Below, piece by piece: positions 51,496 through 60,470 of a stretch of DNA of 64,000 nt. Each line of letters begins with the position of its first letter. The first letter of the stretch is position 1. A model generated the notes under the pieces. That model did not search any database and was not told the DNA's origin. It was given only the letters and a program-made list of their open reading frames with translations. The DNA is from Pectobacterium peruviense (lineage in GTDB: Bacteria > Pseudomonadota > Gammaproteobacteria > Enterobacterales > Enterobacteriaceae): positions 372,001-436,000 of the forward strand of contig NZ_LXFV01000001.1 in NCBI RefSeq assembly GCF_002847345.1, written 5' to 3'. The translations under genes and the position numbers were made by a program.

Positions 51496-52479
51496 ATGCA
51501 AAAACAGATCGCCTACACCATCGCACATTTGGCCGCGACACCTCGCGTGCTTCCCTCGCTTCTGACAAGGCTACTGACGGGATCGCTGCTGCTCGGCACG
51601 CTGTCCGTAACGACTGGCGCACAGGCGGCTATCGACCTGAAAGCCAATCAGCAGCCGATCCATGCGCCGAAGAATGCGGACGCTATCGCACAGATTCCGA
51701 CTGATTTTAAATTTGTCACGCCGGGGAAACTCACCGTCGCGATTGCTACGTTGGGTTCGTCACCGCCGCTGGCCTTTCTCGCTGACGACAACAAAACCGT
51801 AGTCGGCAGTGAACCGGATATCGCCCGACTGGTGGCAGACAGCCTTGGTCTGGAGCTGAACATCGTTCCCACTTCGTGGGAAGACTGGCCGCTCGGCGTG
51901 GCCTCCGGTAAATATGACGCCGCCATTATCAATATTACCGTCACCAAAGAGCGTAAAGAGAAGTTCGATTTCGCCACTTATCGCATCGATTCACTCGGCT
52001 TCTATGTGAAATCCACCAGTAAAATTCAGTCCATCAAGGAAGCGAAAGACATTGCTGGATTGAAGATTATTGTCGGTTCAGGCACCAATCAGGAAGCCGT
52101 GCTGCTGGCATGGGATAAACAGAATCGCGCTAACGGCCTACCCGCCTTTCAGCCCATTTATGTCACGGACGATGCTGCGGCCAACCTGAGCCTGCAATCC
52201 GGTCGTTCTGATGCCTATTTCGGTCCAAACGTGATCGGCGCCTACAAAGCAGAGCTGACTGGAAAGGTTAAGCACGTCGGCACGGTAAATGGCGGTTACC
52301 CCAACGTTGCACATATCGCGGTCACCACGCGCAAAGGCAGCGGATTGGTACAGCCGATTAATACTGCGTTGAACGGTGTGATTAAAAGCGGCGAATACGA
52401 CAAGGTGCTGAACCGCTGGGGAGAAAGCATTGAGCGTATCGAGCGTTCAGAAATCAATCCGCCGGGACTGGGCGATTAA
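51496..52479 (+). CDS. Amino-acid ABC transporter substrate-binding protein, copy 2
   Basis: A 327-residue paralogue of the preceding protein, sharing most of its mature sequence (for example GSGTNQE, KQNRANGL, YVTDDAAANLS, the NPPG-x-GD tail). Its N-terminus differs: an unusually long basic leader of about 30 residues precedes the hydrophobic core, with cleavage near GAQA. Two binding proteins serving one permease/ATPase set would broaden substrate range. The ATG follows GGGAAAG. Confidence 0.88.
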   Translation: MQKQIAYTIAHLAATPRVLPSLLTRLLTGSLLLGTLSVTTGAQAAIDLKANQQPIHAPKNADAIAQIPTDFKFVTPGKLTVAIATLGSSPPLAFLADDNKTVVGSEPDIARLVADSLGLELNIVPTSWEDWPLGVASGKYDAAIINITVTKERKEKFDFATYRIDSLGFYVKSTSKIQSIKEAKDIAGLKIIVGSGTNQEAVLLAWDKQNRANGLPAFQPIYVTDDAAANLSLQSGRSDAYFGPNVIGAYKAELTGKVKHVGTVNGGYPNVAHIAVTTRKGSGLVQPINTALNGVIKSGEYDKVLNRWGESIERIERSEINPPGLGD

Positions 52480-52564
52480 TCCCGCCTTATGGCTATCGCG
52501 ATGCCATAAGCGAAACGCAATGGCTACCGATAGCCCGTATACCCTAATGAATCAGGAGCATTGA

Positions 52565-53119
52565 ATGTCCGACGATATCTTCATTGTTACCCAGCCCGAA
52601 GATCCTATCGTGGCACCCATTATCGACGGCCTGTTCGCAGAGTATGAGCAGCGTTATGGGGATTTTTTCGGTGAGCGGGAAAGCGATTCGCAGGGAATCT
52701 ACCAGCAGCCACACGGCATTTTTATTGCTCTGCTGCGTCGAGGTATCCCCATCGCCACGGGGGCGTTTAAACGCTACGACAGCACCACCGCCGAGATTAA
52801 GCGGGTATGGACGGATAACTCACTGCGCCGTCAGGGACTCGCGGGAAAAGTGATGCAAGAGCTGGAACAACACGCGCGCCGATTAGGCTATGAGCATTTT
52901 TTCCTGACCACCGGCTTCCGTCAGCCTGAAGCGGTGCGCTTATACCTGAGCCACGGTTATACGCCTCAGTTCGATACCACCGTCGATCCCGTGACCTATA
53001 GCCTTCCACCTTACGACGGGCGTTTACCGTTTAAAAAAGCGCTGTTCGAAACGGTAGCACCACGGGTTGCGCGACAAACGGAAGTCGAGCTTATCACCCG
53101 CCATTTGAAAGTGTGTTGA
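52565..53119 (+). CDS. GNAT family N-acetyltransferase (YtmI/YxeL-like role)
   Basis: A 184-residue GNAT protein. The acetyl-CoA site is in RRQGLAGKVMQELEQHARRLG, followed by the FFLTTGFRQPEAVRLYLSHGY segment. In Bacillus sulfur operons the equivalent gene acetylates the amino group of S-alkylcysteines before oxidation. Here it lies inside the transporter and monooxygenase cluster, which supports the same job. It follows the second binding-protein gene by 85 nt. Confidence 0.83.
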   Translation: MSDDIFIVTQPEDPIVAPIIDGLFAEYEQRYGDFFGERESDSQGIYQQPHGIFIALLRRGIPIATGAFKRYDSTTAEIKRVWTDNSLRRQGLAGKVMQELEQHARRLGYEHFFLTTGFRQPEAVRLYLSHGYTPQFDTTVDPVTYSLPPYDGRLPFKKALFETVAPRVARQTEVELITRHLKVC

Positions 53120-53185
53120 CCCTTACGCACCGGTAATCACCCTATGCACTAGCCACAAAACGACATTTTTCAGCATCACATTCAA

Positions 53186-54142
53186 ATGGTATCGATCATG
53201 ACGCAATCTCTACAAACGTCGTCTCAGCAACCACCACTGAGTCAGGCACAGGAACCACCGTTGAACATTGTTCCGGCGCGTTATCCTTTTCGTTTTGCCG
53301 GTGCACTGTTTTCTCTGTTTATTTTTGCCGGGATTATTCAGTCAATCGCGCTGAACCCGCGCTGGGAATGGTCAGTCTTTGCCGAGTGGTTTTTTAATCC
53401 GGTCATCCTTGCGGGGCTGGGGCAAACGCTGCTGTTGACCGCGCTGGGTACATTATTCAGCATTTTCTTCGGCACCGCGCTGGCGCTGGCACGGCTTTCA
53501 CCGTCTTATCTGCTATCCACATTGTCGTGGCTGTATATCTGGCTGTTTCGATCGCTGCCGCTAATTCTGGTACTGATCATTCTCTACAATTTCTCGTATC
53601 TCTATGACGAACTGGCGCTGGGGATTCCGTTCACGTCTATCGTCTTCCTGCGCTATCCGACGATTGATCTACTGGATCAATTTTCCGTCGCCGTACTTGG
53701 CCTGACGCTGGTGCAGTCTGCGTATACGGCGGAAATTATTCGCGGCGGTATTCTTGGCGTGGATGCGGGTCAGTTTGAAGCCTCCGCTGCGCTCGGCCTG
53801 CCCGGAGGTCGTCGTACGGTGCGCATCATTCTGCCGCAGGCGCTGCGTTCGATTCTGCCCACCGGTTTTAACGAGATCATCAGCCTCGCTAAAGGTACCT
53901 CGATTGTCTATGTGCTGGCGCTGCCGGAGCTGTTTTACACCGTTCAGGTCATCTACAACCGTACGCAGCAGGTTATTCCATTGCTGATGGTCGCCACCAT
54001 CTGGTATCTGCTGATTACCACGGTGCTATCCATCGTCCAATACTACGTGGAACGCTATGTGTCCCGCGGTGCGGTGCGTGAAATGCCGCTAACGCCGCGC
54101 CAGAGACTTGTTCGCGCCCTGACGCGCAAGCGCGCACGTTAA
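53186..54142 (+). CDS. Amino-acid ABC transporter permease
   Basis: A 318-residue inner-membrane permease of the HisM/ArtM type with about five to six helices. The EAA-loop ([31 protein letters not shown] region) contacts the ATPase. There is one permease gene only, so the transporter is likely a homodimer. The start may be 53186 or the in-frame ATG at 53198; neither has a strong ribosome site. It is followed by the ATPase gene after 23 nt. Confidence 0.9.
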   Translation: MVSIMTQSLQTSSQQPPLSQAQEPPLNIVPARYPFRFAGALFSLFIFAGIIQSIALNPRWEWSVFAEWFFNPVILAGLGQTLLLTALGTLFSIFFGTALALARLSPSYLLSTLSWLYIWLFRSLPLILVLIILYNFSYLYDELALGIPFTSIVFLRYPTIDLLDQFSVAVLGLTLVQSAYTAEIIRGGILGVDAGQFEASAALGLPGGRRTVRIILPQALRSILPTGFNEIISLAKGTSIVYVLALPELFYTVQVIYNRTQQVIPLLMVATIWYLLITTVLSIVQYYVERYVSRGAVREMPLTPRQRLVRALTRKRAR

Positions 54143-54165
54143 CCCCCCGATTCTGGAGATTCACT

Positions 54166-54990
54166 ATGTCTGAAGCTATCGATTATTTTGCTCACGCCCG
54201 AGCCACCGCGCAACCACAGGCAGAAAACGCTCGCGGGCTGATTGAGATCCGCAATGTGGCGAAACATTTTGGTCAGCATAAAGCGCTGGATGATATCAAT
54301 CTTACGCTAGCGCCCGGCTCCGTCACGGTGATCTTGGGTCCATCTGGTTCGGGAAAATCCACTCTGTTGCGCACCATTAATCATCTTGAACGCGTGGACG
54401 ACGGTTTTATCCGCATCGATGGCGACTACATCGGCTATCGCCGCAAAGGGAATACGCTCTATGAATTGAAAGAAAAGGACGTGTTACGCCAGCGCATTAA
54501 CGTCGGCTATGTGTTCCAGAATTTCAATCTGTTCCCCCACCTTTCCGTATTGGAAAATATCATTGAAGCCCCGTTGGCACATAAATTGTATTCCCGTCAG
54601 GAAGCCGAAGATGTCGCCTTTACCCTGCTGGAAAGCGTCGGGCTACGCCATAAAGCACAGTCTTATCCACGCCATCTGTCCGGTGGGCAGCAACAGCGCG
54701 TCGCGATTGCTCGAGCGCTGGCGCTCAAACCGAAAGTCATGCTGTTTGATGAACCGACATCCGCGCTCGATCCCGAGCTGGTCGGCGAGGTGCTGGATGT
54801 GATCAAATCACTCGCCCGCTCCGGCGTGACGCTGGTCGTCGTCACACATGAAATCGGCTTTGCGCGCGAAGTCGCTGACCGAGTGGTGTTTATGGTCGAT
54901 GGAAAAATTGTCGAAAGCGGCGATTCCTGGCAGGTGCTAAATCATCCCCGTCATCCACGGACAATCAACTTTTTGAATAAGGTGCTGTGA
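54166..54990 (+). CDS. Amino-acid ABC transporter ATP-binding protein
   Basis: A 274-residue ABC ATPase. Walker A is GPSGSGKST, the signature is LSGGQQQR, Walker B is [14 protein letters not shown], and the switch His is in [10 protein letters not shown]. About 25 extra residues precede the usual N-terminus. It is the last gene of the sulfur locus and energises import through the permease just upstream. Confidence 0.93.
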   Translation: MSEAIDYFAHARATAQPQAENARGLIEIRNVAKHFGQHKALDDINLTLAPGSVTVILGPSGSGKSTLLRTINHLERVDDGFIRIDGDYIGYRRKGNTLYELKEKDVLRQRINVGYVFQNFNLFPHLSVLENIIEAPLAHKLYSRQEAEDVAFTLLESVGLRHKAQSYPRHLSGGQQQRVAIARALALKPKVMLFDEPTSALDPELVGEVLDVIKSLARSGVTLVVVTHEIGFAREVADRVVFMVDGKIVESGDSWQVLNHPRHPRTINFLNKVL

Positions 54991-55001
54991 GGAAGCGCAT
55001 T

Positions 55002-55031
55002 GAGCCAGATGTCTCCCTTCTGGCTCTATTT
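55002..55031 (+). terminator. Terminator of the sulfur transporter operon
   Basis: GAGCCAGA (55002-55009) pairs with TCTGGCTC (55019-55026), followed by TATTT, 12 nt after the ATPase stop. It overlaps the stop codon of the convergent arsC. Confidence 0.6.
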
Positions 55032-55451
55032 CACGCGTTGACCCGATTTATCAGTGACTTTTTCACCATCTTCTTTGGTGAATGCGCCTCGCTGCGGATC
55101 GGGGAGAATATCCAGCACCTGCTCTGATGGACGACATAGTCGGGTTCCCAACGGAGTAACGACAATCGGACGGTTTATCAGGATCGGATATTGCAACATG
55201 AAATCAATAAGCTGTTCGTCAGTAAAGCTTTCCTCAGCAAGCCCCAGTTGTGTGTAAGGTTCTACGTTTTTGCGCAGCAAGGCTCGAACCGTCATTCCCA
55301 TGTCACCAATGAGCGTCACCAGTTCATCACGCGAAGGCGGCGTATCAAGATAGTAAATAATCGTGGGTTCTGCGCCGCTATTACGGATCATCTCCAGCGT
55401 ATTACGCGAGGTACCGCAGTCAGGGTTGTGGTAAATCGTTATTTTGCTCAT
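55026..55451 (-). CDS. arsC: Arsenate reductase, glutaredoxin-dependent
   Basis: A 141-residue ArsC of the E. coli plasmid type that reduces arsenate to arsenite using glutaredoxin. The catalytic cysteine is C12 in HNPDCGTSRNTL. The arginine triad is represented in the RKNVEPY, NRPIVVTP and RLCRPSE segments. It starts 12 nt after arsB and completes the arsRBC order. Confidence 0.96.
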   Translation of the reverse strand: MSKITIYHNPDCGTSRNTLEMIRNSGAEPTIIYYLDTPPSRDELVTLIGDMGMTVRALLRKNVEPYTQLGLAEESFTDEQLIDFMLQYPILINRPIVVTPLGTRLCRPSEQVLDILPDPQRGAFTKEDGEKVTDKSGQRVK

Positions 55452-55463
55452 ATCAATATCTCA

Positions 55464-56753
55464 TTACAACGTGATGGATAGCCGCAGTGCCAACGCAACC
55501 AGCGTGACAAACAGCACAGGCAGTGTCATGACAATTCCGATACGGAAATAGTATCCCCAACTGATCGTCATGTTTTTCTGTGATAACACATGTAACCAAA
55601 GCAGTGTCGCCAGGCTGCCAATAGGAGTAATTTTGGGTCCTAAATCACAACTAATGACGTTGGCATAAATCATTGCGTCTTTAACAACACCAGATGCGGT
55701 GCTGCCGTCGATAGATAAGGCACCAATCAACACTGTGGGCATATTGTTCATGATTGAGGAAAGCAGCGCGGCCATAAAGCCAGTGCCAAGTGTGGCAGTC
55801 CACAGTCCTTTCTCCGCAAACAGATTCAGAATACTGGAAAGATATTCCGTTAACCCCGCGTTGCGCAGACCATAGACCACTAAATACATACCGAGTGAGA
55901 AAATTACGATCTGCCATGGCGCACCACGCAGTACCTTACCCGTATTGATGGCATGACCTTTTTTTGCCACTGCAAGCAAAATAGTTGCGCCCACGGCCGC
56001 AATAGCACTGACGGGAATCCCCAAAGGTTCGAGGACGAAAAATCCGGTAAGCAGAAGCACCAAAACAATCCAACCCGCTCTGAACGTTGCCAGATCCTTA
56101 ATGGCACTTGCCGGTACTTTTAACCGAGATACGTCGTAGGTTGCAGGGATATCCTTCCGAAAAAACAGGTGTAACATAATCAACGTCGCGATAATCGCTG
56201 CAATATCGACGGGAACCATAACCGATGCATATTCAGCAAACCCAAGGTTGAAAAAATCGGCAGACACAATGTTAACCAGATTAGAAACAATCAGCGGCAG
56301 GCTAGCCGTATCAGCAATAAATCCTGCAGCCATAACGAATGCCAGCGTCGTACCAGTGCTGAACCCCAAAGCCAACAGCATGGCAATCACAATCGGCGTG
56401 AGGATCAGCGCGGCGCCGTCGTTGGCAAACAACGCAGAAACGGCAGCGCCCAGTAAAACAATCCAGGTAAACAACAGACGCCCGCGCCCGTTTCCCCATC
56501 GGGATACGTGCAATGCCGCCCATTCGAAAAAACCCGATTCATCAAGCAATAGGCTGATGACAATCACCGCAATAAACGTCGCCGTCGCGTTCCAGACAAT
56601 ATTCCAGACAACCGGAATATCATTGAGGTGAATGACCCCGCTGAACAGCGCGAATACGGCCCCGATGCTAGCACTCCATCCGATACTGAGACCTCTGGGT
56701 TGCAAAATCACCAGGATCAAGGTCAGTAAAAATATGATTCCTGCCAATAACAT
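55464..56753 (-). CDS. arsB: Arsenite/antimonite efflux pump ArsB
   Basis: A 429-residue inner-membrane antiporter with about twelve helices that expels arsenite. The ATG at 56753 is chosen because ATGAGG lies 6 nt upstream and the protein then starts [12 protein letters not shown] at the length of E. coli ArsB. The open frame goes on upstream to 56945, which would run into ars[22 protein letters not shown] and [20 protein letters not shown] are highly conserved. arsR is 46 nt upstream. Confidence 0.96.
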   Translation of the reverse strand: MLLAGIIFLLTLILVILQPRGLSIGWSASIGAVFALFSGVIHLNDIPVVWNIVWNATATFIAVIVISLLLDESGFFEWAALHVSRWGNGRGRLLFTWIVLLGAAVSALFANDGAALILTPIVIAMLLALGFSTGTTLAFVMAAGFIADTASLPLIVSNLVNIVSADFFNLGFAEYASVMVPVDIAAIIATLIMLHLFFRKDIPATYDVSRLKVPASAIKDLATFRAGWIVLVLLLTGFFVLEPLGIPVSAIAAVGATILLAVAKKGHAINTGKVLRGAPWQIVIFSLGMYLVVYGLRNAGLTEYLSSILNLFAEKGLWTATLGTGFMAALLSSIMNNMPTVLIGALSIDGSTASGVVKDAMIYANVISCDLGPKITPIGSLATLLWLHVLSQKNMTISWGYYFRIGIVMTLPVLFVTLVALALRLSITL

Positions 56754-56799
56754 ATCAAACCTCATCACATATGGAAAAAAGAATATATCTCTTCCTATT

Positions 56800-57120
56800 T
56801 CAGCATGAAGAAGAAGCGGATTTAGCCAGACACCGACGAACGTCATCACGCAGGCATTGCCATGCGGTACTAATCGTTTCTGCGGCCCAAGCAGGCATGT
56901 GTGGAGACAATCGATAATGAATCCATTTTCCTTCACGGCGATCAAGAACTAAACCTGATTCACGTAATATTGCCATATGGCGGGAAATTTTAGGCTGAGA
57001 TTCCGTGGTGGCAGCGCAGATATCACAGACGCACAATTCTCCCGCTTCTCTGAGCAGCAGGATGATGGATAGCCGAGTCTCATCGGAAAGGATTTTGAAA
57101 AGTTGGACGGGTTGTAGCAT
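56800..57120 (-). CDS. arsR: Arsenical-resistance operon repressor ArsR
   Basis: A 106-residue SmtB/ArsR winged-helix repressor. The arsenite-binding cysteines are in ELCVCDIC, next to the recognition helix [17 protein letters not shown]. On binding As(III) or Sb(III) it leaves the promoter and arsBC are induced. An inverted repeat that may be its operator lies 28 nt upstream. Confidence 0.95.
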   Translation of the reverse strand: MLQPVQLFKILSDETRLSIILLLREAGELCVCDICAATTESQPKISRHMAILRESGLVLDRREGKWIHYRLSPHMPAWAAETISTAWQCLRDDVRRCLAKSASSSC

Positions 57121-57147
57121 TTTTGGCTCTCAATACACTCCATATAC

Positions 57148-57167
57148 ATATATGTTAATTCATATAT
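57148..57167. promoter_or_regulatory. Candidate ArsR operator
   Basis: ATATATG (57148-57154) and CATATAT (57161-57167) form a perfect 7-bp inverted repeat with a 6-nt spacer, just upstream of arsR. Position and symmetry suit an ArsR dimer site. The assignment is inferred. Confidence 0.45.
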
Positions 57168-57262
57168 ATTGGAATTAGAATCCTCTAATGCAAAATGTAG
57201 TTAAGGAGCAGAAGGAATGACGCTGAAACTTAAGTACAATGGAGCCATTGCGCCTGACATGA

Positions 57263-57712
57263 TTATTTGAGTGGCAATGGCTCACCATACGGGCTGCTAT
57301 AAACCTGAACCATCACGCTTTTATCGGTATCAAATGTCGCAACCGTCACAACATCATGAGTGCCAACCGCTCGCCAACATTCAGCCTCAACATCGCAACG
57401 ATCCTGCTTCTCATACCCCACCGAAGTCAGATAGGTGTGAACATTGCGGGTATCGCCAGTGCCATAGAAATTCACCGTCCATACTTTAGCTTCAGGACCC
57501 GTTACGTTCGAAAAACTGAAGGCATAGCGATCGGTAATATGCGGCATGTTTTTCAGAATATCGGGGGTATAGAACGCATATTCCCTTTTATCCTGTTCGG
57601 TATAATGCGCACTGCTGGCAAAATCCATTTTGATATACGGCCATATCGCGCCAACCACAACAGCAATAACGATGGTGCCGATCGCAGCAAAAATCTTCAG
57701 CGGTTTACTCAT
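57263..57712 (-). CDS. Membrane-anchored hypothetical protein
   Basis: A 149-residue protein with one N-terminal membrane helix (IFAAIGTIVIAVVVGAIW) and an exported globular part. Two cysteines (QDRCDVEAECW) could form a small disulfide loop. The family is not recognised. The ATG has AAGGAG and TAAGG upstream. It is not clearly part of the ars or urt operons. Confidence 0.65.
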   Translation of the reverse strand: MSKPLKIFAAIGTIVIAVVVGAIWPYIKMDFASSAHYTEQDKREYAFYTPDILKNMPHITDRYAFSFSNVTGPEAKVWTVNFYGTGDTRNVHTYLTSVGYEKQDRCDVEAECWRAVGTHDVVTVATFDTDKSVMVQVYSSPYGEPLPLK

Positions 57713-57840
57713 CCTTAAGTCTCCTTCCCTTTTTAACTGAAGCCAAACAATGAACTATCTTCTTAAGGTTGTATTTTACACCGCTTGCCTGACCAGTATG
57801 AAAATTTTGCACTAACGAAATGAAACCAAGGTAACTGCAC

Positions 57841-58539
57841 TCAAATCGCGACCAATCCCCGTACGTCGTCCTGCTCCATCGTTTCGCCTCGCCCGCGCTG
57901 TATGATTTCCCCGCGAGACATCACCAGATAGCTGTCAGCCAGTTCGGCGGCAAAGTCGTAAAATTGCTCAACCAGCAGGATCGCCATATCGCCACGCTGC
58001 GCCAGTTGGCGAATCACTGCGCCGATCTCTTTAATCACCGACGGCTGTATGCCTTCTGTCGGTTCATCCAGAATCAACAGCTGTGGTTTACAGGCCAGCG
58101 CACGTCCAATCGCCAGCTGTTGCTGTTGCCCACCGGACAAATCGCCACCGCGCCGCTGTTTCATTTCATCCAATACGGGAAAAAGCTGGTAGATCTCATC
58201 CGGTACCTGTCGCGCCTGTTTGCCCGGAAAACGCGACAGCCCCATCAGCAGATTTTCTTCCACCGTCAGACGGGGGAAAATTTCTCGTCCCTGCGGTACA
58301 TAGGCAATACCTGCTTGCACGCGCTGGTGGGGTTTACGTGTATTAATTGCCTCGCCCTGCCAGCGAATCGTGCCGGACTTCGCCGGAATCAGCCCCATCA
58401 GACATTTCAGCAGCGTGGTCTTCCCCACGCCGTTACGCCCTAACAGACAGGTAATCTCGCCGGGATTTACCTCAAACGACAAACCGCGCAGAATGTGGCT
58501 GCCGCCGTAATATTGATTCAGTTCTGCAATTTCTAACAT
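57841..58539 (-). CDS. urtE: Urea ABC transporter ATP-binding subunit UrtE
   Basis: A 232-residue ATPase, branched-chain (LivF-like) type. The ATG at 58539 gives the standard start MLEIAELNQYYGGSHIL. Walker A is GRNGVGKTTLL, the signature is LSGGQQQQLAIGRAL, and Walker B is LLILDEPTEGIQPSV. It starts 1 nt after the urtD stop. With UrtD it powers high-affinity urea uptake. It is the last gene of urtABCDE. Confidence 0.93.
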   Translation of the reverse strand: MLEIAELNQYYGGSHILRGLSFEVNPGEITCLLGRNGVGKTTLLKCLMGLIPAKSGTIRWQGEAINTRKPHQRVQAGIAYVPQGREIFPRLTVEENLLMGLSRFPGKQARQVPDEIYQLFPVLDEMKQRRGGDLSGGQQQQLAIGRALACKPQLLILDEPTEGIQPSVIKEIGAVIRQLAQRGDMAILLVEQFYDFAAELADSYLVMSRGEIIQRGRGETMEQDDVRGLVAI

Positions 58540-58540
58540 G

Positions 58541-59377
58541 TTAGCGCCCCAGATAAACGTCAATGACCTGCTCATTAGCCTGGACCTCACGCAGCGATCC
58601 TTCCGCCAGCACCTGCCCCTGATGCAGCACGGTCACGCGATCGGCAATGCTCTCGACAAATCCCATATCGTGCTCCACCACCATCAGCGAGTGCTTGCCC
58701 GCCAGACTGCGGAACAGTTCGGCGGTGTAGGCGGTTTCTGCATCCGTCATCCCGGCGGCGGGTTCATCGAGCAACAGCAGATGCGGTTCCTGAACCAACA
58801 GCATGCCAATCTCCAGAAACTGCTTTTGTCCATGCGACAACAACCCTGCTGGTCGCTGCCGTTCGTGACCGAGTCGCAGCAGCGCCAGCGTGTCGTCAAT
58901 CCGGTCACGTTGCTCGCCGTTCAGCCTGGCACGCAGGCTTGCCCACACCGACTTGTCGGTTTTCAGCGCAATTTCGAGGTTTTCGAACACGGTCAGCGCC
59001 TCAAACACGGTCGGCTTTTGGAATTTTCGCCCAATTCCAGCGCGTGCAATGTCCACGGGTGATAACGTCGTCAGATCGGTAAATTGATCGTAAAACACCT
59101 TACCGTTATCCGGCCGCGTTTTGCCGGTGATGACATCCATCAGCGTGGTTTTCCCCGCGCCGTTTGGTCCGATGATGCAGCGCAGTTCCCCCACGCCAAT
59201 CTGCAACGAGAGATCGGTGAGCGCCTGAAAACCGTCAAAACTCACGTTAATCTTGTCGAGTTGCAGCACCGGATCGGTCTGGTGCCGATGGCGATCCGAC
59301 GGGTGTAGCTGGGCAAACTGGGTCGGTGAAGAAACCGTCAGTGCAGGCACTGACGGTACAGATACAGGTTCAGTCAT
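58541..59377 (-). CDS. urtD: Urea ABC transporter ATP-binding subunit UrtD
   Basis: A 278-residue LivG-like ATPase. Walker A is GPNGAGKTTLM, the signature is LSHGQKQFLEIGML and Walker B is LLLLDEPAAGM. About 40 residues of low-complexity leader (MTEPVSVPSVPALTVSS) precede the domain. It overlaps urtC by 8 nt. Confidence 0.93.
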   Translation of the reverse strand: MTEPVSVPSVPALTVSSPTQFAQLHPSDRHRHQTDPVLQLDKINVSFDGFQALTDLSLQIGVGELRCIIGPNGAGKTTLMDVITGKTRPDNGKVFYDQFTDLTTLSPVDIARAGIGRKFQKPTVFEALTVFENLEIALKTDKSVWASLRARLNGEQRDRIDDTLALLRLGHERQRPAGLLSHGQKQFLEIGMLLVQEPHLLLLDEPAAGMTDAETAYTAELFRSLAGKHSLMVVEHDMGFVESIADRVTVLHQGQVLAEGSLREVQANEQVIDVYLGR

Positions 59378-60470
59378 GTTTCTTCCTCGTCAGCAATCCA
59401 ATCACACCACGCGGCAAAAACAGCGTGACGAGAATAAACATCAGTCCCAAAAAGAACAGCCAGTATTCAGGAAAGGCCACGGTAAACCAGCTTTTCGCAC
59501 CGTTGACGATCCCCGCGCCGAGCAATGGCCCAATTAGCGTTCCGCGTCCGCCCAGCGCGACCCAAATAGCGGCTTCGATGGAGTTGGTCGGTGACATTTC
59601 ACTGGGATTGATGATGCCAACCTGCGGCACATACAGCGCCCCCGCCAGCCCACACAGCACGGCGGAAAGCGTCCAGACAAACAGTTTGAAGCCTTTCGGA
59701 TCATAGCCGCAGAACATCAGACGGTTTTCCGCATCGCGCACCGCCGTCAACACGCGGCCAAATTTACTGCGCGCCAGCGCAAACCCCGCTAACAGGCTGG
59801 CGGTTAGCAGCAGCACGGTGGCGACAAACAGCCCGATACGTGTACCCGTGGCCGTAATGGGGAAGCCCAGCAGCGTAGTAAAACCGGTAAATCCGTTATT
59901 CCCACCAAAGCCGGTTTCGTTACGGAAGAACAGCAGCATCCCGGCGTAGGTCAGCGCCTGCGTCATGATCGAGAAATAGACACCCTTGATTTTGGAACGG
60001 AACGCGAACCAGCCGAATACAAACGCCAGTATGCCCGGCACCAGTACGATCAGGCACAGCGCCCAGGCGAAATACTGTGTGCCTGCCCAGAACCACGGTA
60101 GTTCCGTCCACGACAGGAATGACATAAACGCGGGCATCCCCTCGCCAGCGGCCTGCCGCATCAGATACATGCCCATGGCATAGCCGCCCAGCGCAAAAAA
60201 CAGACCGTGACCGAGCGATAGCAGCCCCGCGTAGCCCCACACCAGATCCAACGCCACGGCAACAATGGCATAGCACAGAATTTTGCCGATCAGCGTCAGC
60301 GTGTAGGTGGAGATAGCCAGCGGGTTCTCTGCGGGCAACAGCGCGAAAAATGGCAGTATCAGCAAGACCAACAGCATGCCCGAACCGAGGCCAAGCATGA
60401 GTCGCGGTGCGCGCTGCGTCAGGGTTATCGTCATCGGCTGTTTAATAGAGTGCGTAATAGGTTGCGTCAT
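59370..60470 (-). CDS. urtC: Urea ABC transporter permease UrtC
   Basis: A 366-residue LivM-like permease with about ten helices. Conserved features are VWGYAGLLSLGHGLFFALGGYAMGM, the coupling loop SKFGRVLTAVRDAENRLMFCGYD, and GRGTLIGPLLGAGIVN. Its ATG shares one base with the urtB stop. An internal ATG at 60434 is a possible start. Confidence 0.93.
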   Translation of the reverse strand: MTQPITHSIKQPMTITLTQRAPRLMLGLGSGMLLVLLILPFFALLPAENPLAISTYTLTLIGKILCYAIVAVALDLVWGYAGLLSLGHGLFFALGGYAMGMYLMRQAAGEGMPAFMSFLSWTELPWFWAGTQYFAWALCLIVLVPGILAFVFGWFAFRSKIKGVYFSIMTQALTYAGMLLFFRNETGFGGNNGFTGFTTLLGFPITATGTRIGLFVATVLLLTASLLAGFALARSKFGRVLTAVRDAENRLMFCGYDPKGFKLFVWTLSAVLCGLAGALYVPQVGIINPSEMSPTNSIEAAIWVALGGRGTLIGPLLGAGIVNGAKSWFTVAFPEYWLFFLGLMFILVTLFLPRGVIGLLTRKKHD

